A stretch of DNA of 32,899 bases. Origin: Gemmatimonadota bacterium. GTDB lineage: Bacteria > Gemmatimonadota > Gemmatimonadetes > Gemmatimonadales > Gemmatimonadaceae. Under the pieces are notes generated by a model. That model was given only the letters and a program-made list of their open reading frames with translations, made no database searches and was not told the origin of the DNA. Of the stretch, positions 23,296 through 31,765 are shown piece after piece; positions within the stretch are counted from its first letter, which is position 1, and each line of letters opens with the position of its first letter. The stretch covers positions 1-32,899 of the forward strand of contig CANHNQ010000027.1 of the NCBI GenBank assembly GCA_947462095.1, given 5' to 3'. A program made the translations under genes and the position numbers.

Positions 23296-25260
23296 ATGAA
23301 TATGGCCTCCGGTTCTCCGGTGGCCGCTGAAGGTTCGCAGGCCCGCACGCTCGAGTCGAGCGGCGGGCCTGCGCGCGTCAGTGGCACCAGCTTCGTGCAC
23401 CCCGACATCAATGGCACGGTGCGCGAGCGAATTTCCACGATCATCATCGATGAGCACGGCGCCATGGCGCGGCTGGTGGCCGGGCGCATCGCGACGCTGA
23501 TGCGTGAGCGCGCGGCGACGGGTCGCCCCATCGTGCTGGGGCTCGCGACGGGGTCGACGCCGATCGGCGTGTATCGCGAGTTGATCCGCCTGCATCGCGA
23601 GGAGGGGCTGAGCTTCGGGCACGTGATCTCGTTCAATCTGGACGAGTACTACCCGATGGCGCCGGACAGCATTCATTCCTACCACCGGTTCATGTGGGAG
23701 AATCTGTTCTCCCACGTCGACGTTGATCCCGCGAACGTGCACATCCCTGACGGTGCGCTCGATCGGTCGGAGATCGATGCCGCCTGCGCGCGGTATGAGG
23801 CGGCGATTGTGGCAGCCGGTGGTGTGGACTTCCAGCTGCTCGGTATCGGCAAAACGGGACATATCGGCTTCAACGAGCCGGGCTCCGGGGAGCACAGCCG
23901 GACGCGCGTGGTCCATCTGGACTCGGTGACGCGCCGCGATGCGGCCGCGGATTTCTTCGGCGAGGACAACGTGCCTCGCGAAGCGATCACGATGGGGATC
24001 GCGACGATCCTGCAGGCGCGTGAAATCGCGATTCTGGCCACGGGCGAGCACAAAGCCGGTATCGTGCGTCGGTCGGTGGAGGGCGAGATCGATCGCGCCG
24101 TCGCGGCAACGTTCCTGCAGCGTCATCCCAACACGACATTCTATGTGGACGATGCGGCGGCGGCGGAGCTCACACGGGTCGCGACGCCGTGGCTGATCGA
24201 CGACGTCCGTTGGGACGATGCCCTCGCGGTGCGCGCGGTGACGTGGCTGGCCGGGCGCTGCCAGAAGGCGATTCTCAAGCTGACACAGCACGACTACGAC
24301 GAACACTCGATGTCGTCTCTTGTGGCACGGCACGGTTCCCCAGGGGCGGTGAACGGACTCGTGTTCAACGTGCTCGGTGCGAAGATCCGTGGAAAAAGCA
24401 AACTACCGCGCGGCATGAAGACGCTGTGTTTTTCGCCGCACCCAGACGACGATGTGATCTCGATGGGTGGTATTCTCCGCAAGTTTGTGGAGAACGAGAA
24501 CGACGTGACGGTGGCGTACATGACGAGCGGCAACATCGCCGTGTTCGATCACGATGTGCGTCGCTACATGGATTTTCTGGTGCGTCTCGATCACGAACGG
24601 ATCGGCGAAGGTACCGCCGTGCGACAGCTGGCGGACACGGTGCACGCGTTTCTCGAGGCCAAGCATCCCGGGCAAGTCGACATCCCCGAGGTGCAGGATA
24701 TCAAGCGCATCATCCGCGAGTCGGAAGCGGTGAGTGGCATTGAAGTGATGGGACTCACACGAGGGCACGCGCGCTTCCTGAACCTGCCGTTCTACCAAAC
24801 GGGGAAGGTCCGGAAGGATCCGATCGGCCCGGCGGATGTGGCCATCGTCGCCGAGCTGCTCCGGGAGTTTCAGCCCGAGATCATCTTCGTGGCGGGCGAC
24901 CTGTCAGACCCGCATGGCACCCACCGCATGTGTAAGGAAGCGATCGACCTCGCTCTGCTGGAGGTGTACGGTGGCCCGCAGGCGCCGGCCGCCCCGCAGG
25001 TGTGGCTGTACCGAGGCGCGTGGCAGGAATGGCCGGTGACGGAGGCCACGGTGCTGGTGCCGCTGTCACAGGAAGAACTGACGCTGAAGATTCAGGCCAT
25101 TTTCAAGCACCAATCGCAGAAGGATTCCGCGCCATTCCCCGGACAGGATGCCCGGGAGTTCTGGCAGCGCGTCGAGCAGCGCAACAAGGCGACATCGGCC
25201 CAACTCGACCAACTCGGCCTTGCCGAGTATTTCGCCATGGAGGCGTATGTCATCGCGTGA
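23296..25260 (+). CDS. nagB: Glucosamine-6-phosphate deaminase fused to PIG-L/LmbE deacetylase domain
   Basis: A 654-residue two-domain enzyme. Residues 45-330 are a NagB domain: LATGSTP at 83-89, active-site FNLDEYYP with D116, then GIGKTGHIGFNEPGS with H189 and E194, equivalent to H143 and E148 of E. coli NagB; the E. coli D141 position is T187. Residues 372-654 are a PIG-L (LmbE) zinc deacetylase domain: SPHPDDD at 380-386 and SDPHGTH at 537-543 give the metal ligands. The NagB half turns glucosamine 6-phosphate into fructose 6-phosphate and ammonia. Long NagB proteins of this type are, from memory, common in Bacteroidota. The PIG-L part may remove the acetyl group of GlcNAc-6-P first, standing in for NagA; this is inference. 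The next gene follows after 15 bases. Confidence 0.93.
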   Translation: MNMASGSPVAAEGSQARTLESSGGPARVSGTSFVHPDINGTVRERISTIIIDEHGAMARLVAGRIATLMRERAATGRPIVLGLATGSTPIGVYRELIRLHREEGLSFGHVISFNLDEYYPMAPDSIHSYHRFMWENLFSHVDVDPANVHIPDGALDRSEIDAACARYEAAIVAAGGVDFQLLGIGKTGHIGFNEPGSGEHSRTRVVHLDSVTRRDAAADFFGEDNVPREAITMGIATILQAREIAILATGEHKAGIVRRSVEGEIDRAVAATFLQRHPNTTFYVDDAAAAELTRVATPWLIDDVRWDDALAVRAVTWLAGRCQKAILKLTQHDYDEHSMSSLVARHGSPGAVNGLVFNVLGAKIRGKSKLPRGMKTLCFSPHPDDDVISMGGILRKFVENENDVTVAYMTSGNIAVFDHDVRRYMDFLVRLDHERIGEGTAVRQLADTVHAFLEAKHPGQVDIPEVQDIKRIIRESEAVSGIEVMGLTRGHARFLNLPFYQTGKVRKDPIGPADVAIVAELLREFQPEIIFVAGDLSDPHGTHRMCKEAIDLALLEVYGGPQAPAAPQVWLYRGAWQEWPVTEATVLVPLSQEELTLKIQAIFKHQSQKDSAPFPGQDAREFWQRVEQRNKATSAQLDQLGLAEYFAMEAYVIA

Positions 25261-25275
25261 TGCCGGTGTGACCTC

Positions 25276-26808
25276 GTGACCGGCCGATTCAGTCTTCTCG
25301 ATCTGCTCGTACTGTTGCTGTATCTCGGCGGCACCACGGCACTGGGGATGTGGATCGGTCGGTCACAGCGCTCGACCAGCGACTATTTCGTCGCCGATCG
25401 GGCCATTCCGTGGTGGGCGGTGCTGTTCTCGATCGTGGCGAGCGAGACATCCGCCCTCACGTTTATCAGCATCCCGGGACTGGCCTATACGGGAAACCTC
25501 GGCTTTCTCGAAGTCGTGGCCGGTTACATCGTGGGTCGCATCGTGGTGGCCTACACGCTCCTCCCTCGCTACTTCGCCGGCAATCTGGTCACGGCGTACG
25601 CGTTGCTGGAGACGCGGTTCGGCCTCGGCACCCGGCGCTTCACGTCGATCGTGTTCATGATCACGAGAGCCATGGCCGATGCCGTCCGAGTCTTCGCCAC
25701 GGCGATTCCCGTGGCGCTGATCATCGGCCCCGTCATGCCGAAGGAGTACACGATGCCGGCCGCGATCGTCGTCCTCGGCGTGCTGACCGTGATTTACACC
25801 TACCGCGGCGGCATGAAAGCGGTGGTGTGGACCGAACTCCTGCAGGCGAGCATCTACCTGATGGGCGGGATCTCGGCGATCGTGCTGATCGGACAGGCCG
25901 TCGATGGTGGATGGACGACGATCCTCGCGCAAGCGGGAGCGGCCGGCAAGCTGCAGGGGATCGACTGGTACACCGGTTTCGACCGTGCTCACACGATGTT
26001 CGCCGGCATCATCGGCGGCGCATTTCTGGCGATGGCCTCGCACGGCACCGATCAGATCATCGTGCAACGTTTGCTCTCGAGCCGCTCGTTGAAGCAGGCG
26101 CAGGTGGCCATCATCGGCAGCGGGTTCGCCGTGTTCGCACAGATGTCACTCTTCCTGATGGTGGGGCTGGGGCTGTGGGTCGTGTACGGGGGACAGAGTT
26201 TCGCCACGGCCGATCAGATCTTCCCGACGTTCATCATCGAGCGGATGCCGCACGGGTTGATCGGGCTGATCGTCGCGGCGATCATCGCGGCGACCATGAG
26301 CACGCATTCCGGCGCCATTAACGCATTGGCGGCGTCGTCCACGTACGATATCTATCTTCCGTTCACCGGCCGGTCGGCGGACGATCCCCGGACACTTCGC
26401 GTGAGCAAGCTGTTTGCCTTGGCATGGGGCATCGCACTGACAGCGGGCGCGCTCATGTTCAAGGAACAGGGCACGCCCGTGGTCGTGATCGCGCTATCGA
26501 TCGCTTCGTTCACGCAGGGCGGCCTGCTCGGTGGATTCTTCCTTGGCCTGTTCTGGTCGCGCGCGATTCAACGGGATGCGATCCTCGGCATGAGCGTCGG
26601 CATCAGCTGCATGGCCTTTGTTGTGTTCGCGAAACAGATCGTGGCGGCGTACCCGTCCATGGAGCCCACGTTGCATGGCGTGGCGTCGATTGCCTGGCCG
26701 TGGTACGTACTGATCGGTCTGTGCATCACCTTCGTGACGGGCGCCGTCTCTTCTTTCACTCACCCGGCGCCTGCCGCGCCGCGCGCCATTCAGGGGAATC
26801 GTTCATGA
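25276..26808 (+). CDS. Sodium:solute symporter (SSS family), probable amino-sugar importer
   Basis: A 510-residue inner-membrane transporter with about 13 helices. Family marks are the opening LLDLLVLLLYLGGTTALGMW, YFVADRAIPWWAV, the inner-helix segment RGGMKAVVWTELLQ, and HGTDQIIVQRLLSSRSLKQAQ. The SSS family moves sugars, amino acids or sialic acid with Na+. The substrate is not readable from sequence, but the gene lies directly between nagB-PIG-L and a sugar kinase with which it overlaps by four bases, so GlcNAc or MurNAc is most likely. In Tannerella forsythia an SSS protein (MurT) imports MurNAc beside a BadF-type kinase (MurK). The GTG start at 25276 gives the normal N-terminus. Confidence 0.9.
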   Translation: MTGRFSLLDLLVLLLYLGGTTALGMWIGRSQRSTSDYFVADRAIPWWAVLFSIVASETSALTFISIPGLAYTGNLGFLEVVAGYIVGRIVVAYTLLPRYFAGNLVTAYALLETRFGLGTRRFTSIVFMITRAMADAVRVFATAIPVALIIGPVMPKEYTMPAAIVVLGVLTVIYTYRGGMKAVVWTELLQASIYLMGGISAIVLIGQAVDGGWTTILAQAGAAGKLQGIDWYTGFDRAHTMFAGIIGGAFLAMASHGTDQIIVQRLLSSRSLKQAQVAIIGSGFAVFAQMSLFLMVGLGLWVVYGGQSFATADQIFPTFIIERMPHGLIGLIVAAIIAATMSTHSGAINALAASSTYDIYLPFTGRSADDPRTLRVSKLFALAWGIALTAGALMFKEQGTPVVVIALSIASFTQGGLLGGFFLGLFWSRAIQRDAILGMSVGISCMAFVVFAKQIVAAYPSMEPTLHGVASIAWPWYVLIGLCITFVTGAVSSFTHPAPAAPRAIQGNRS

Positions 26809-27755
26809 GTGCCGGACCTCTCGACCCGACACCACTCGTCGTTGGCGTTGACGGCGGCGGTAGCCGTACCCGCGTTGTTCTGGCGGATGCGGCCGGCCGT
26901 GTGCTGGCGCGCGTAGAAGGCGCCGGAACGGCGCTGACGCCGGGCCATGAAGGCGTCGCCGCTGACATCATCAAGGCGCTGATTGCCGATGTATTGACGT
27001 CAGCCGATCGCACGGAAACGCGCCCTGCCGTGTGTGTGGTCGGTGTCGCCGGCGCCGGACAGGAGCGTGCGGCGCAGGCGCTGTGGTCGGCGCTGGCGTC
27101 GCGACGCGTCGCCGACGACGTCTCGGTGCAGGCCGATGCGACCATCGCGATGGACGACGCGTTCGGCGATTCCGCCGGCGTGCTGCTGATCTCCGGCACC
27201 GGGTCGGTCGCGTACTCCCGCGCACCGGACGGACGACTCGAGCGTTGCGGCGGGTGGGGACCGAATATCGGCGACGAAGGGAGCGGTGCCTGGCTGGGGC
27301 GTCGCGCGCTGAGCGTGATCACCGCGGCGCACGACGGCCGCGAGCCGGACACGGCGCTCACGGGGGCGATCCTCACGGCGCTGGAGCTCGAGTCGCTCGA
27401 TGAGCTGATCCCGTGGGCTGCCGAGGCAACACCGGGACAGTTTGCGACACTCGCTCCGGTGGTCGCGAAGGTCGCGTCGACAGGCGATCTCCGCGCGAAT
27501 GCGTTGATCAGTTTCTGCGTGGAAGAGCTGTCACTGCACATCCGCACGTTGGCGCGTCGCTGCTTCATGGACGAGCGTGCCGCGATTCCTGTGGCGTTTG
27601 CCGGCGGTCTGCTGTCAAAGGGCTCACTGGTGCGGAAGCGACTTGAGCAGCGGCTCAAGAGCGCCGTCCCCGGCGCCACCGTTCGCGCGGACGAGGTCGA
27701 CGCGGCGCGCGGTGCGGTCCGGCGCGCGCGGCGTCTGCTGGGCGTCGAGGTCTAG
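26805..27755 (+). CDS. BadF/BadG/BcrA/BcrD-type amino-sugar kinase
   Basis: A 316-residue ATP-dependent kinase of the ASKHA fold. The phosphate-1 motif VVGVDGGGSRTRVVLAD is near the start, then GVAGAGQ, DATIAMDDAFG, the phosphate-2 motif LLISGTGSVAYS, and GGWGPNIGDEGSGAWLGR, typical of N-acetylglucosamine and N-acetylmuramic acid kinases (NagK/MurK type). FAGGLLS forms the adenosine site. It phosphorylates the sugar brought in by the upstream symporter; GlcNAc, MurNAc or glucosamine cannot be told apart. The ATG overlaps the symporter stop as ATGA. It is the last gene of the plus-strand block and is followed by the 24-bp hairpin. Confidence 0.9.
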   Translation: MSAGPLDPTPLVVGVDGGGSRTRVVLADAAGRVLARVEGAGTALTPGHEGVAADIIKALIADVLTSADRTETRPAVCVVGVAGAGQERAAQALWSALASRRVADDVSVQADATIAMDDAFGDSAGVLLISGTGSVAYSRAPDGRLERCGGWGPNIGDEGSGAWLGRRALSVITAAHDGREPDTALTGAILTALELESLDELIPWAAEATPGQFATLAPVVAKVASTGDLRANALISFCVEELSLHIRTLARRCFMDERAAIPVAFAGGLLSKGSLVRKRLEQRLKSAVPGATVRADEVDAARGAVRRARRLLGVEV

Positions 27756-27815
27756 CGGCCCGCCCGTTCGGGGTGCACAATCGCCCTGCGCTCGTCGCTG
27801 GACAGCGTATGGGCT

Positions 27816-27868
27816 CCACAACGCAACGAGGCGCCGCTCAGACAGAGCGGCGCCTCGTTGCGTTGTGG
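27816..27868. terminator. Perfect 24-bp hairpin between convergent genes
   Basis: The two arms (27816-27839 and 27845-27868) are exact complements around the 5-base loop AGACA. It lies 60 bases after the kinase stop and 14 bases before the end of the convergent symporter gene, so it serves as a two-way terminator or transcript stabiliser. No T-run follows on either strand. The arm length is far above what termination needs. Confidence 0.8.
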
Positions 27869-27882
27869 CCACCCGATCTCAC

Positions 27883-29166
27883 TCAAGCCAGAGCGGCTTC
27901 CTCGGCGGGGATATTCAGCTCGCCTTCCCAGCGGGCCATGACCGCCGTGGCGAGGCAGTTACCCAGCAGATTAACCGACGTGCGGGCCATGTCCATGATG
28001 GCGTCGACGCCAAGAATCAGCGCGATCCCTTCTAGCGGCAGATTGAACTGCGCGAGGGCTCCAGACAGGATCACCAGGGATGCGCGCGGCACGGCGGCCA
28101 CGCCCTTCGAGGTGAGCATGAGCGTGAGCATCATCAGCAACTGAGTACCGAGCGGCATGTCGATCCCCGCGGCCTGCGCGACGAAAACGGAGGCGATCGC
28201 GAGATAGAGCGTGCTGCCATCGAGGTTGAACGAGTAGCCGGTGGGCAGCACGAATGACACGATGCGGCGCGGTACGCCGAACTTCTCCATGGCCTGCATG
28301 GCCTGCGGAAAGGCGGCTTCGCTGGATGCCGTGGAGAAGGCAATGAGCCATGGCTCCTTCACCGTGCGCCAGAAGCGCATGATCGGGATGCGCGCGATCA
28401 GTGCAACCGGCACGAGCACGATCACGACGAAGACGATCAACGAGACGTATAACGTGCCGACGAGCTTGCCGAGACTGAGCAGCACCCCCAGCCCGCTCTT
28501 GCCGACCGTGACGCCGATCGCGGCACCGATACCGATCGGGGCGTACGCCATCACGATGCCGACAAACTTGAACATCACTTCACTGAGTGACTGGAGACCG
28601 TCCAGCATCATCTTCTTGGACGCGCCTTCAACACGGGAGAGGGCGACGGCGAAAATGATCGCAAAGAAGACGATTTGCAGCACCTCGTTCTGGGCGGCGG
28701 CTTCGAAGAAGCTTTGCGGAACGGTGTGTTCGAGGACGGAGGCGAACGTCGGCGTTTTCGCGGCGAGCGCTTTGAACTCCTCCGTGCTCCCGGCCGCCGG
28801 CGCGATCGAGAGACCAAGGCCGGGCTTCACGAAATTGACGGCAATCAAACCGATCGCGAGCGCGGCGGTGGTCACCACTTCGAAGTAGATGATCGAGCGC
28901 AGGGCGAGCTTGCCGACCTTCTTCATGTCGTCGCCGTGTCCTGCGATGCCGACCACCAGGGTGCTGAACAGCAGCGGCACGATCAACGACTTGATCATGC
29001 GCAGGAAGATGTTCGCGAAGGGCTTGAGGTTCGGCGCGAAATCGGGCGCGAGCCAGCCGATCAGGATACCGAGGATCATCGAAATGATGATCCATGCCGA
29101 GAATCCGATCCCGAGGAATCCCTTGCTCGGTGCCGCCGACGACGCGCTGGATGACTGATGAGCCAT
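27883..29166 (-). CDS. Dicarboxylate/amino acid:cation symporter (DAACS)
   Basis: A 427-residue inner-membrane transporter of the GltP/DctA family, moving glutamate, aspartate or C4-dicarboxylates with Na+ or H+. Marks are IKSLIVPLLFSTLVVGI, the Ser-rich re-entrant hairpin STASSEAAFPQAM, the motif PTGYSFNLDGSTLY and the second hairpin LTSKGVAAVPRAS, followed by a helix with the conserved Asp/Arg of DMARTSVNLLGN. The ATG at 29166 matches the family; longer frames have no membrane-protein features. The leader has no clear Shine-Dalgarno. It follows the APC permease by 35 bases and may be co-expressed. Confidence 0.92.
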   Translation of the reverse strand: MAHQSSSASSAAPSKGFLGIGFSAWIIISMILGILIGWLAPDFAPNLKPFANIFLRMIKSLIVPLLFSTLVVGIAGHGDDMKKVGKLALRSIIYFEVVTTAALAIGLIAVNFVKPGLGLSIAPAAGSTEEFKALAAKTPTFASVLEHTVPQSFFEAAAQNEVLQIVFFAIIFAVALSRVEGASKKMMLDGLQSLSEVMFKFVGIVMAYAPIGIGAAIGVTVGKSGLGVLLSLGKLVGTLYVSLIVFVVIVLVPVALIARIPIMRFWRTVKEPWLIAFSTASSEAAFPQAMQAMEKFGVPRRIVSFVLPTGYSFNLDGSTLYLAIASVFVAQAAGIDMPLGTQLLMMLTLMLTSKGVAAVPRASLVILSGALAQFNLPLEGIALILGVDAIMDMARTSVNLLGNCLATAVMARWEGELNIPAEEAALA

Positions 29167-29201
29167 AATGCTGGTTTGAGGAGACGTGGTACGGCGGGGA
29201 A

Positions 29202-30695
29202 CTATTCGGGTGACACCGGTGCGTTCCCGCGACGCAGCACCGAGTGCTTGTACCCGTAGACGAAGTAGAGCGAGAGACCGATCATCATCCAGATCGCGAA
29301 GGCCTTCCAGGCGCTCGACGGCAAGCCGCGCATGACGAACACGCAGGCGCCTGCCCCGCCGAGTGTCACGAACCACACGAAGGGGACGCGGAACGGCCGA
29401 TGCCGATTGGGCTCTCGGATACGCAGGACGAGCACCCCGATGCACACCACGGCGAACGCAGCGAGGGTGCCGATGTTGGTGAGGTCGTAGGTGGCGGCAT
29501 CATCGGCGAGGAGCGAGCCGAGAGCGACGGCCACCCCGGTGATGATGGTGGTAACGTGGGGCGTGCGCGTTTTCGGATGCAACTTGGCCGCGAACTTGGG
29601 CAGCAGGCCATCGCGCGCCATGGCGTAGAAGATGCGCGGCTGGCCGTACTGGAACACCAGCAACACCGCCGACATCGAGACCACGGCACCGGCCGCTACG
29701 ATCCAGCTGGCGGTGGAGAGGCCCGCGATCGAGAGCGCCTTGGCCAATGGGTCACTGCTGCGCAGCTGATCGTAGGGTACGAGCCCCGTGGCGACAAATC
29801 CGACGATGACGTAGATGAGCGTGCACACGGCCAGCCCACCGAGAATGCCGATGGGCAAATTGCGCTGCGGATTCTTGGTCTCTTCGGCCGCGGTGGAAAT
29901 GGCGTCGAAGCCGATGTACGCAAAGAAGACGATGGCGGCGCCTTGGTGAATGCCGCGGAATCCGTTCGGGGCGAACGGCTTGTAGTTCGCGGGATCGATG
30001 TGCATCCCGCCGACAATCACGAACAGCGCCAGCACGAGCAGCTTGATCACGACCATGATGTTGTTGGCGCGGGTGCTCTCCTTCACGCCCTTGAGCAACA
30101 ACAGGGTGATTGCCACCACGATACCGAACGCCGGCAGGTTCACCAGCACGGGGATACCAGCGATGTGCGGCGCCGAGTCCATCAGCGCCCGGATCGCGGG
30201 GTCGCCACTGGCCTTGACGTTCCAGTAGCCGTGCGTCAGCCATCCGGGGAGGTCGATGCCGAATCCAGAAAGCAACGACGTGAAGTAGCCGGACCATCCG
30301 ATCGCGACGGCAACATTACCGACCGCGTATTCGAGGATGAGCGCCCAACCGACAATCCACGCCACGATCTCACCAAGGGTGGCATACGAATACGCGTATG
30401 CGCTGCCCGCCTGAGGAATCATGGCCGCGAGTTCGGCGTAGCACAGCGCGGCGAGACCACACACCGCACCGAGCAACACGAACGAGAGGACGAGCGCGGG
30501 GCCGGCGCCGTATCGGATGACGGTGCCGTCGGCGAGCGTCTCACCCGCGGCCGCCGTTCCGAGCGATGAAAAGATGCCAGCGCCGATCACGGCGCCGATG
30601 GCAAGCATGACGAGGTCGCCGGCGCCGAGCGTACGGCGCATGCCAGTGCCGCCTTCGTCGGCGGTAGCGATCGGCTTTCGATCAAACAGCCCCAT
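29202..30695 (-). CDS. APC-family amino acid permease (cationic amino acid type)
   Basis: A 497-residue inner-membrane transporter with about 12-14 helices. The APC opening IGAVIGAGIF, the AALCYAELAAMIPQAGSAYAY segment, FFAYIGFDAISTAAEE and KNPQRNLPIGI motifs are characteristic of the CAT branch (YfnA/YhdG type). Substrate within the amino acids is uncertain. A GAGGG ribosome site precedes the ATG at 30695. The C-terminus is polar and ends close to the dicarboxylate symporter gene; the two may form one nutrient-uptake unit. Confidence 0.91.
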   Translation of the reverse strand: MGLFDRKPIATADEGGTGMRRTLGAGDLVMLAIGAVIGAGIFSSLGTAAAGETLADGTVIRYGAGPALVLSFVLLGAVCGLAALCYAELAAMIPQAGSAYAYSYATLGEIVAWIVGWALILEYAVGNVAVAIGWSGYFTSLLSGFGIDLPGWLTHGYWNVKASGDPAIRALMDSAPHIAGIPVLVNLPAFGIVVAITLLLLKGVKESTRANNIMVVIKLLVLALFVIVGGMHIDPANYKPFAPNGFRGIHQGAAIVFFAYIGFDAISTAAEETKNPQRNLPIGILGGLAVCTLIYVIVGFVATGLVPYDQLRSSDPLAKALSIAGLSTASWIVAAGAVVSMSAVLLVFQYGQPRIFYAMARDGLLPKFAAKLHPKTRTPHVTTIITGVAVALGSLLADDAATYDLTNIGTLAAFAVVCIGVLVLRIREPNRHRPFRVPFVWFVTLGGAGACVFVMRGLPSSAWKAFAIWMMIGLSLYFVYGYKHSVLRRGNAPVSPE

Positions 30696-30718
30696 GGGCC
30701 CTCGGATCGGGGGGAGAA

Positions 30719-30752
30719 GCGCGCCGGGTGGGGAGAGCGGGCGCGGGCGCGC
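30719..30752 (-). terminator. Possible terminator hairpin after tonB
   Basis: GCGCGCC arms of 7 bp enclose a 20-base loop on the minus strand, and TTCTCCCC follows. The long loop and very high GC make this weak. The remaining spacer between tonB and the permease gene (30696-30800) shows no other feature that I can support. Confidence 0.3.
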
Positions 30753-30800
30753 GGGTACATCGTGGGCGCAAGCTACTGTCGGGTCGCGCGTACGGCGAGC

Positions 30801-31640
30801 CTACAGCGAGTACGTGATTTCGGCTTTGCCGCGGACCGGGATGCCCTGCGCATTGACAGCGGGGCGAAAGCGGATGGCGACGAGCGCCTCGCGAAGCTTG
30901 CGGTTGTAGGCGCCGTCCTTGGTCGGCGTAAATTGCAGGTCGAGAACCTTGCCGGTCGAGTCGACTTCGAAGACGACGATGACGGTGCCCTTGGCTTTAT
31001 TCGGGACGGGCAGCGGAGGCAGGAAGAGCTCGGTGGGTGCTGGCGGATAGACCGTGCCGGGGCCACCGCCGGTCCCGGGCCCCACGCTGGTGCCCTTCCC
31101 GGCGCCAACACCCGATCCGACCCCTCCCCCACTCCCCGGACCTGCTCCGGCACTTCCATCGGATCCAGCACCGCCGCCGGAGCCCGTCACCGCCGACTTG
31201 GCGTCGACGGGGTTGGCTGCGGTCGGCTGCGTGGGCGCCGCTGGCGGCTGCGGCGGCGGCGGCTTGATCACCGGCGGCGGCGGTGGGGGCGGAACGATCG
31301 GATTGACCGTGGGCGGCGTTCTGACGGGCGGCGGCGGCGGCGCCGGCGCCACGCGCACGAACTGGAGGCGCTCCTGCTTGGCCATACCGCCGGTGCCGCG
31401 GTTGCCACCACCACCACCGCCGGCTGGGCCGCGTCCTCCAGCGCCCAGCACCTCGCGGATCATCTCCGGCGAGGTGAATGGTACGATGAGCAACAGAATG
31501 ATCAGGAGGTGAATCCCGATACTGATCAACAGACTACGAATCCGGCGCTGGTTGCCCACTGGCACGCCCACGGGGGGTCGATAGCGCGGGCGTTCCGGCG
31601 GCGGGAGGTCGTCGGTATCTGGTCGTGACGGAGGCGTCAT
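30801..31640 (-). CDS. tonB: TonB-family energy-transducing protein
   Basis: A 279-residue envelope protein linking the proton-driven ExbB/ExbD motor to outer-membrane receptors. A cytoplasmic Pro-rich lead is followed by one membrane helix (about 37-56) with the S40-x3-H44 motif of TonB. The periplasmic linker (65-215) is Gly-rich, then Pro-rich, then Gly/Ser-rich. The C-terminal TonB domain is at 215-279 (GTVIVVFEVDSTGKVLDLQF, then ALVAIRFRPAVNAQGIPVRGKAEI). The leader before the ATG at 31640 is CT-rich without a Shine-Dalgarno. It follows exbB-exbD-exbD but is set apart by 125 bases with two hairpins. Confidence 0.9.
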   Translation of the reverse strand: MTPPSRPDTDDLPPPERPRYRPPVGVPVGNQRRIRSLLISIGIHLLIILLLIVPFTSPEMIREVLGAGGRGPAGGGGGGNRGTGGMAKQERLQFVRVAPAPPPPPVRTPPTVNPIVPPPPPPPVIKPPPPQPPAAPTQPTAANPVDAKSAVTGSGGGAGSDGSAGAGPGSGGGVGSGVGAGKGTSVGPGTGGGPGTVYPPAPTELFLPPLPVPNKAKGTVIVVFEVDSTGKVLDLQFTPTKDGAYNRKLREALVAIRFRPAVNAQGIPVRGKAEITYSL

Positions 31641-31676
31641 TGAGAATCGAGAGGTGAGACCTATCCAACGTACTAC

Positions 31677-31705
31677 GGCGGACGATCCCTTTGGGTTCGC
31701 CCGCC
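31677..31705 (-). promoter_or_regulatory. Hairpin 2 in the exbD-tonB spacer
   Basis: On the minus strand a 9-bp stem (one G-U) with an inner 3-bp stem CCC/GGG around an AAA loop. It is nearer to tonB, 36 bases before its start. No U-run follows. It may slow RNA decay, pause transcription or adjust tonB level relative to exbB/exbD. Confidence 0.5.
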
Positions 31706-31732
31706 GTCGTCACGACGCGGATCTCGTGGGTG

Positions 31733-31760
31733 GGCGCGTTCCCGAGTCCGGGGACGCGCC
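31733..31760 (-). promoter_or_regulatory. Hairpin 1 in the exbD-tonB spacer
   Basis: On the minus strand GGCGCGT pairs with ACGCGCC, and inside it CCCG pairs with CGGG around GACT, with one C-A mismatch. It begins five bases past the exbD stop. No U-run follows, so read-through into tonB is expected. Confidence 0.5.
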
Positions 31761-31765
31761 ACACA

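Noticed and set aside
29244-30569. Long plus-strand open frame opposite the amino acid permease
   Set aside because: Composition (Asp/Arg/His/Gly) and position mark it as a shadow of the permease gene.
31050-31450. Apparent repeat array of GGC/GGT and CCG runs
   Set aside because: This is the low-complexity Gly/Pro linker of TonB, not a CRISPR or satellite.
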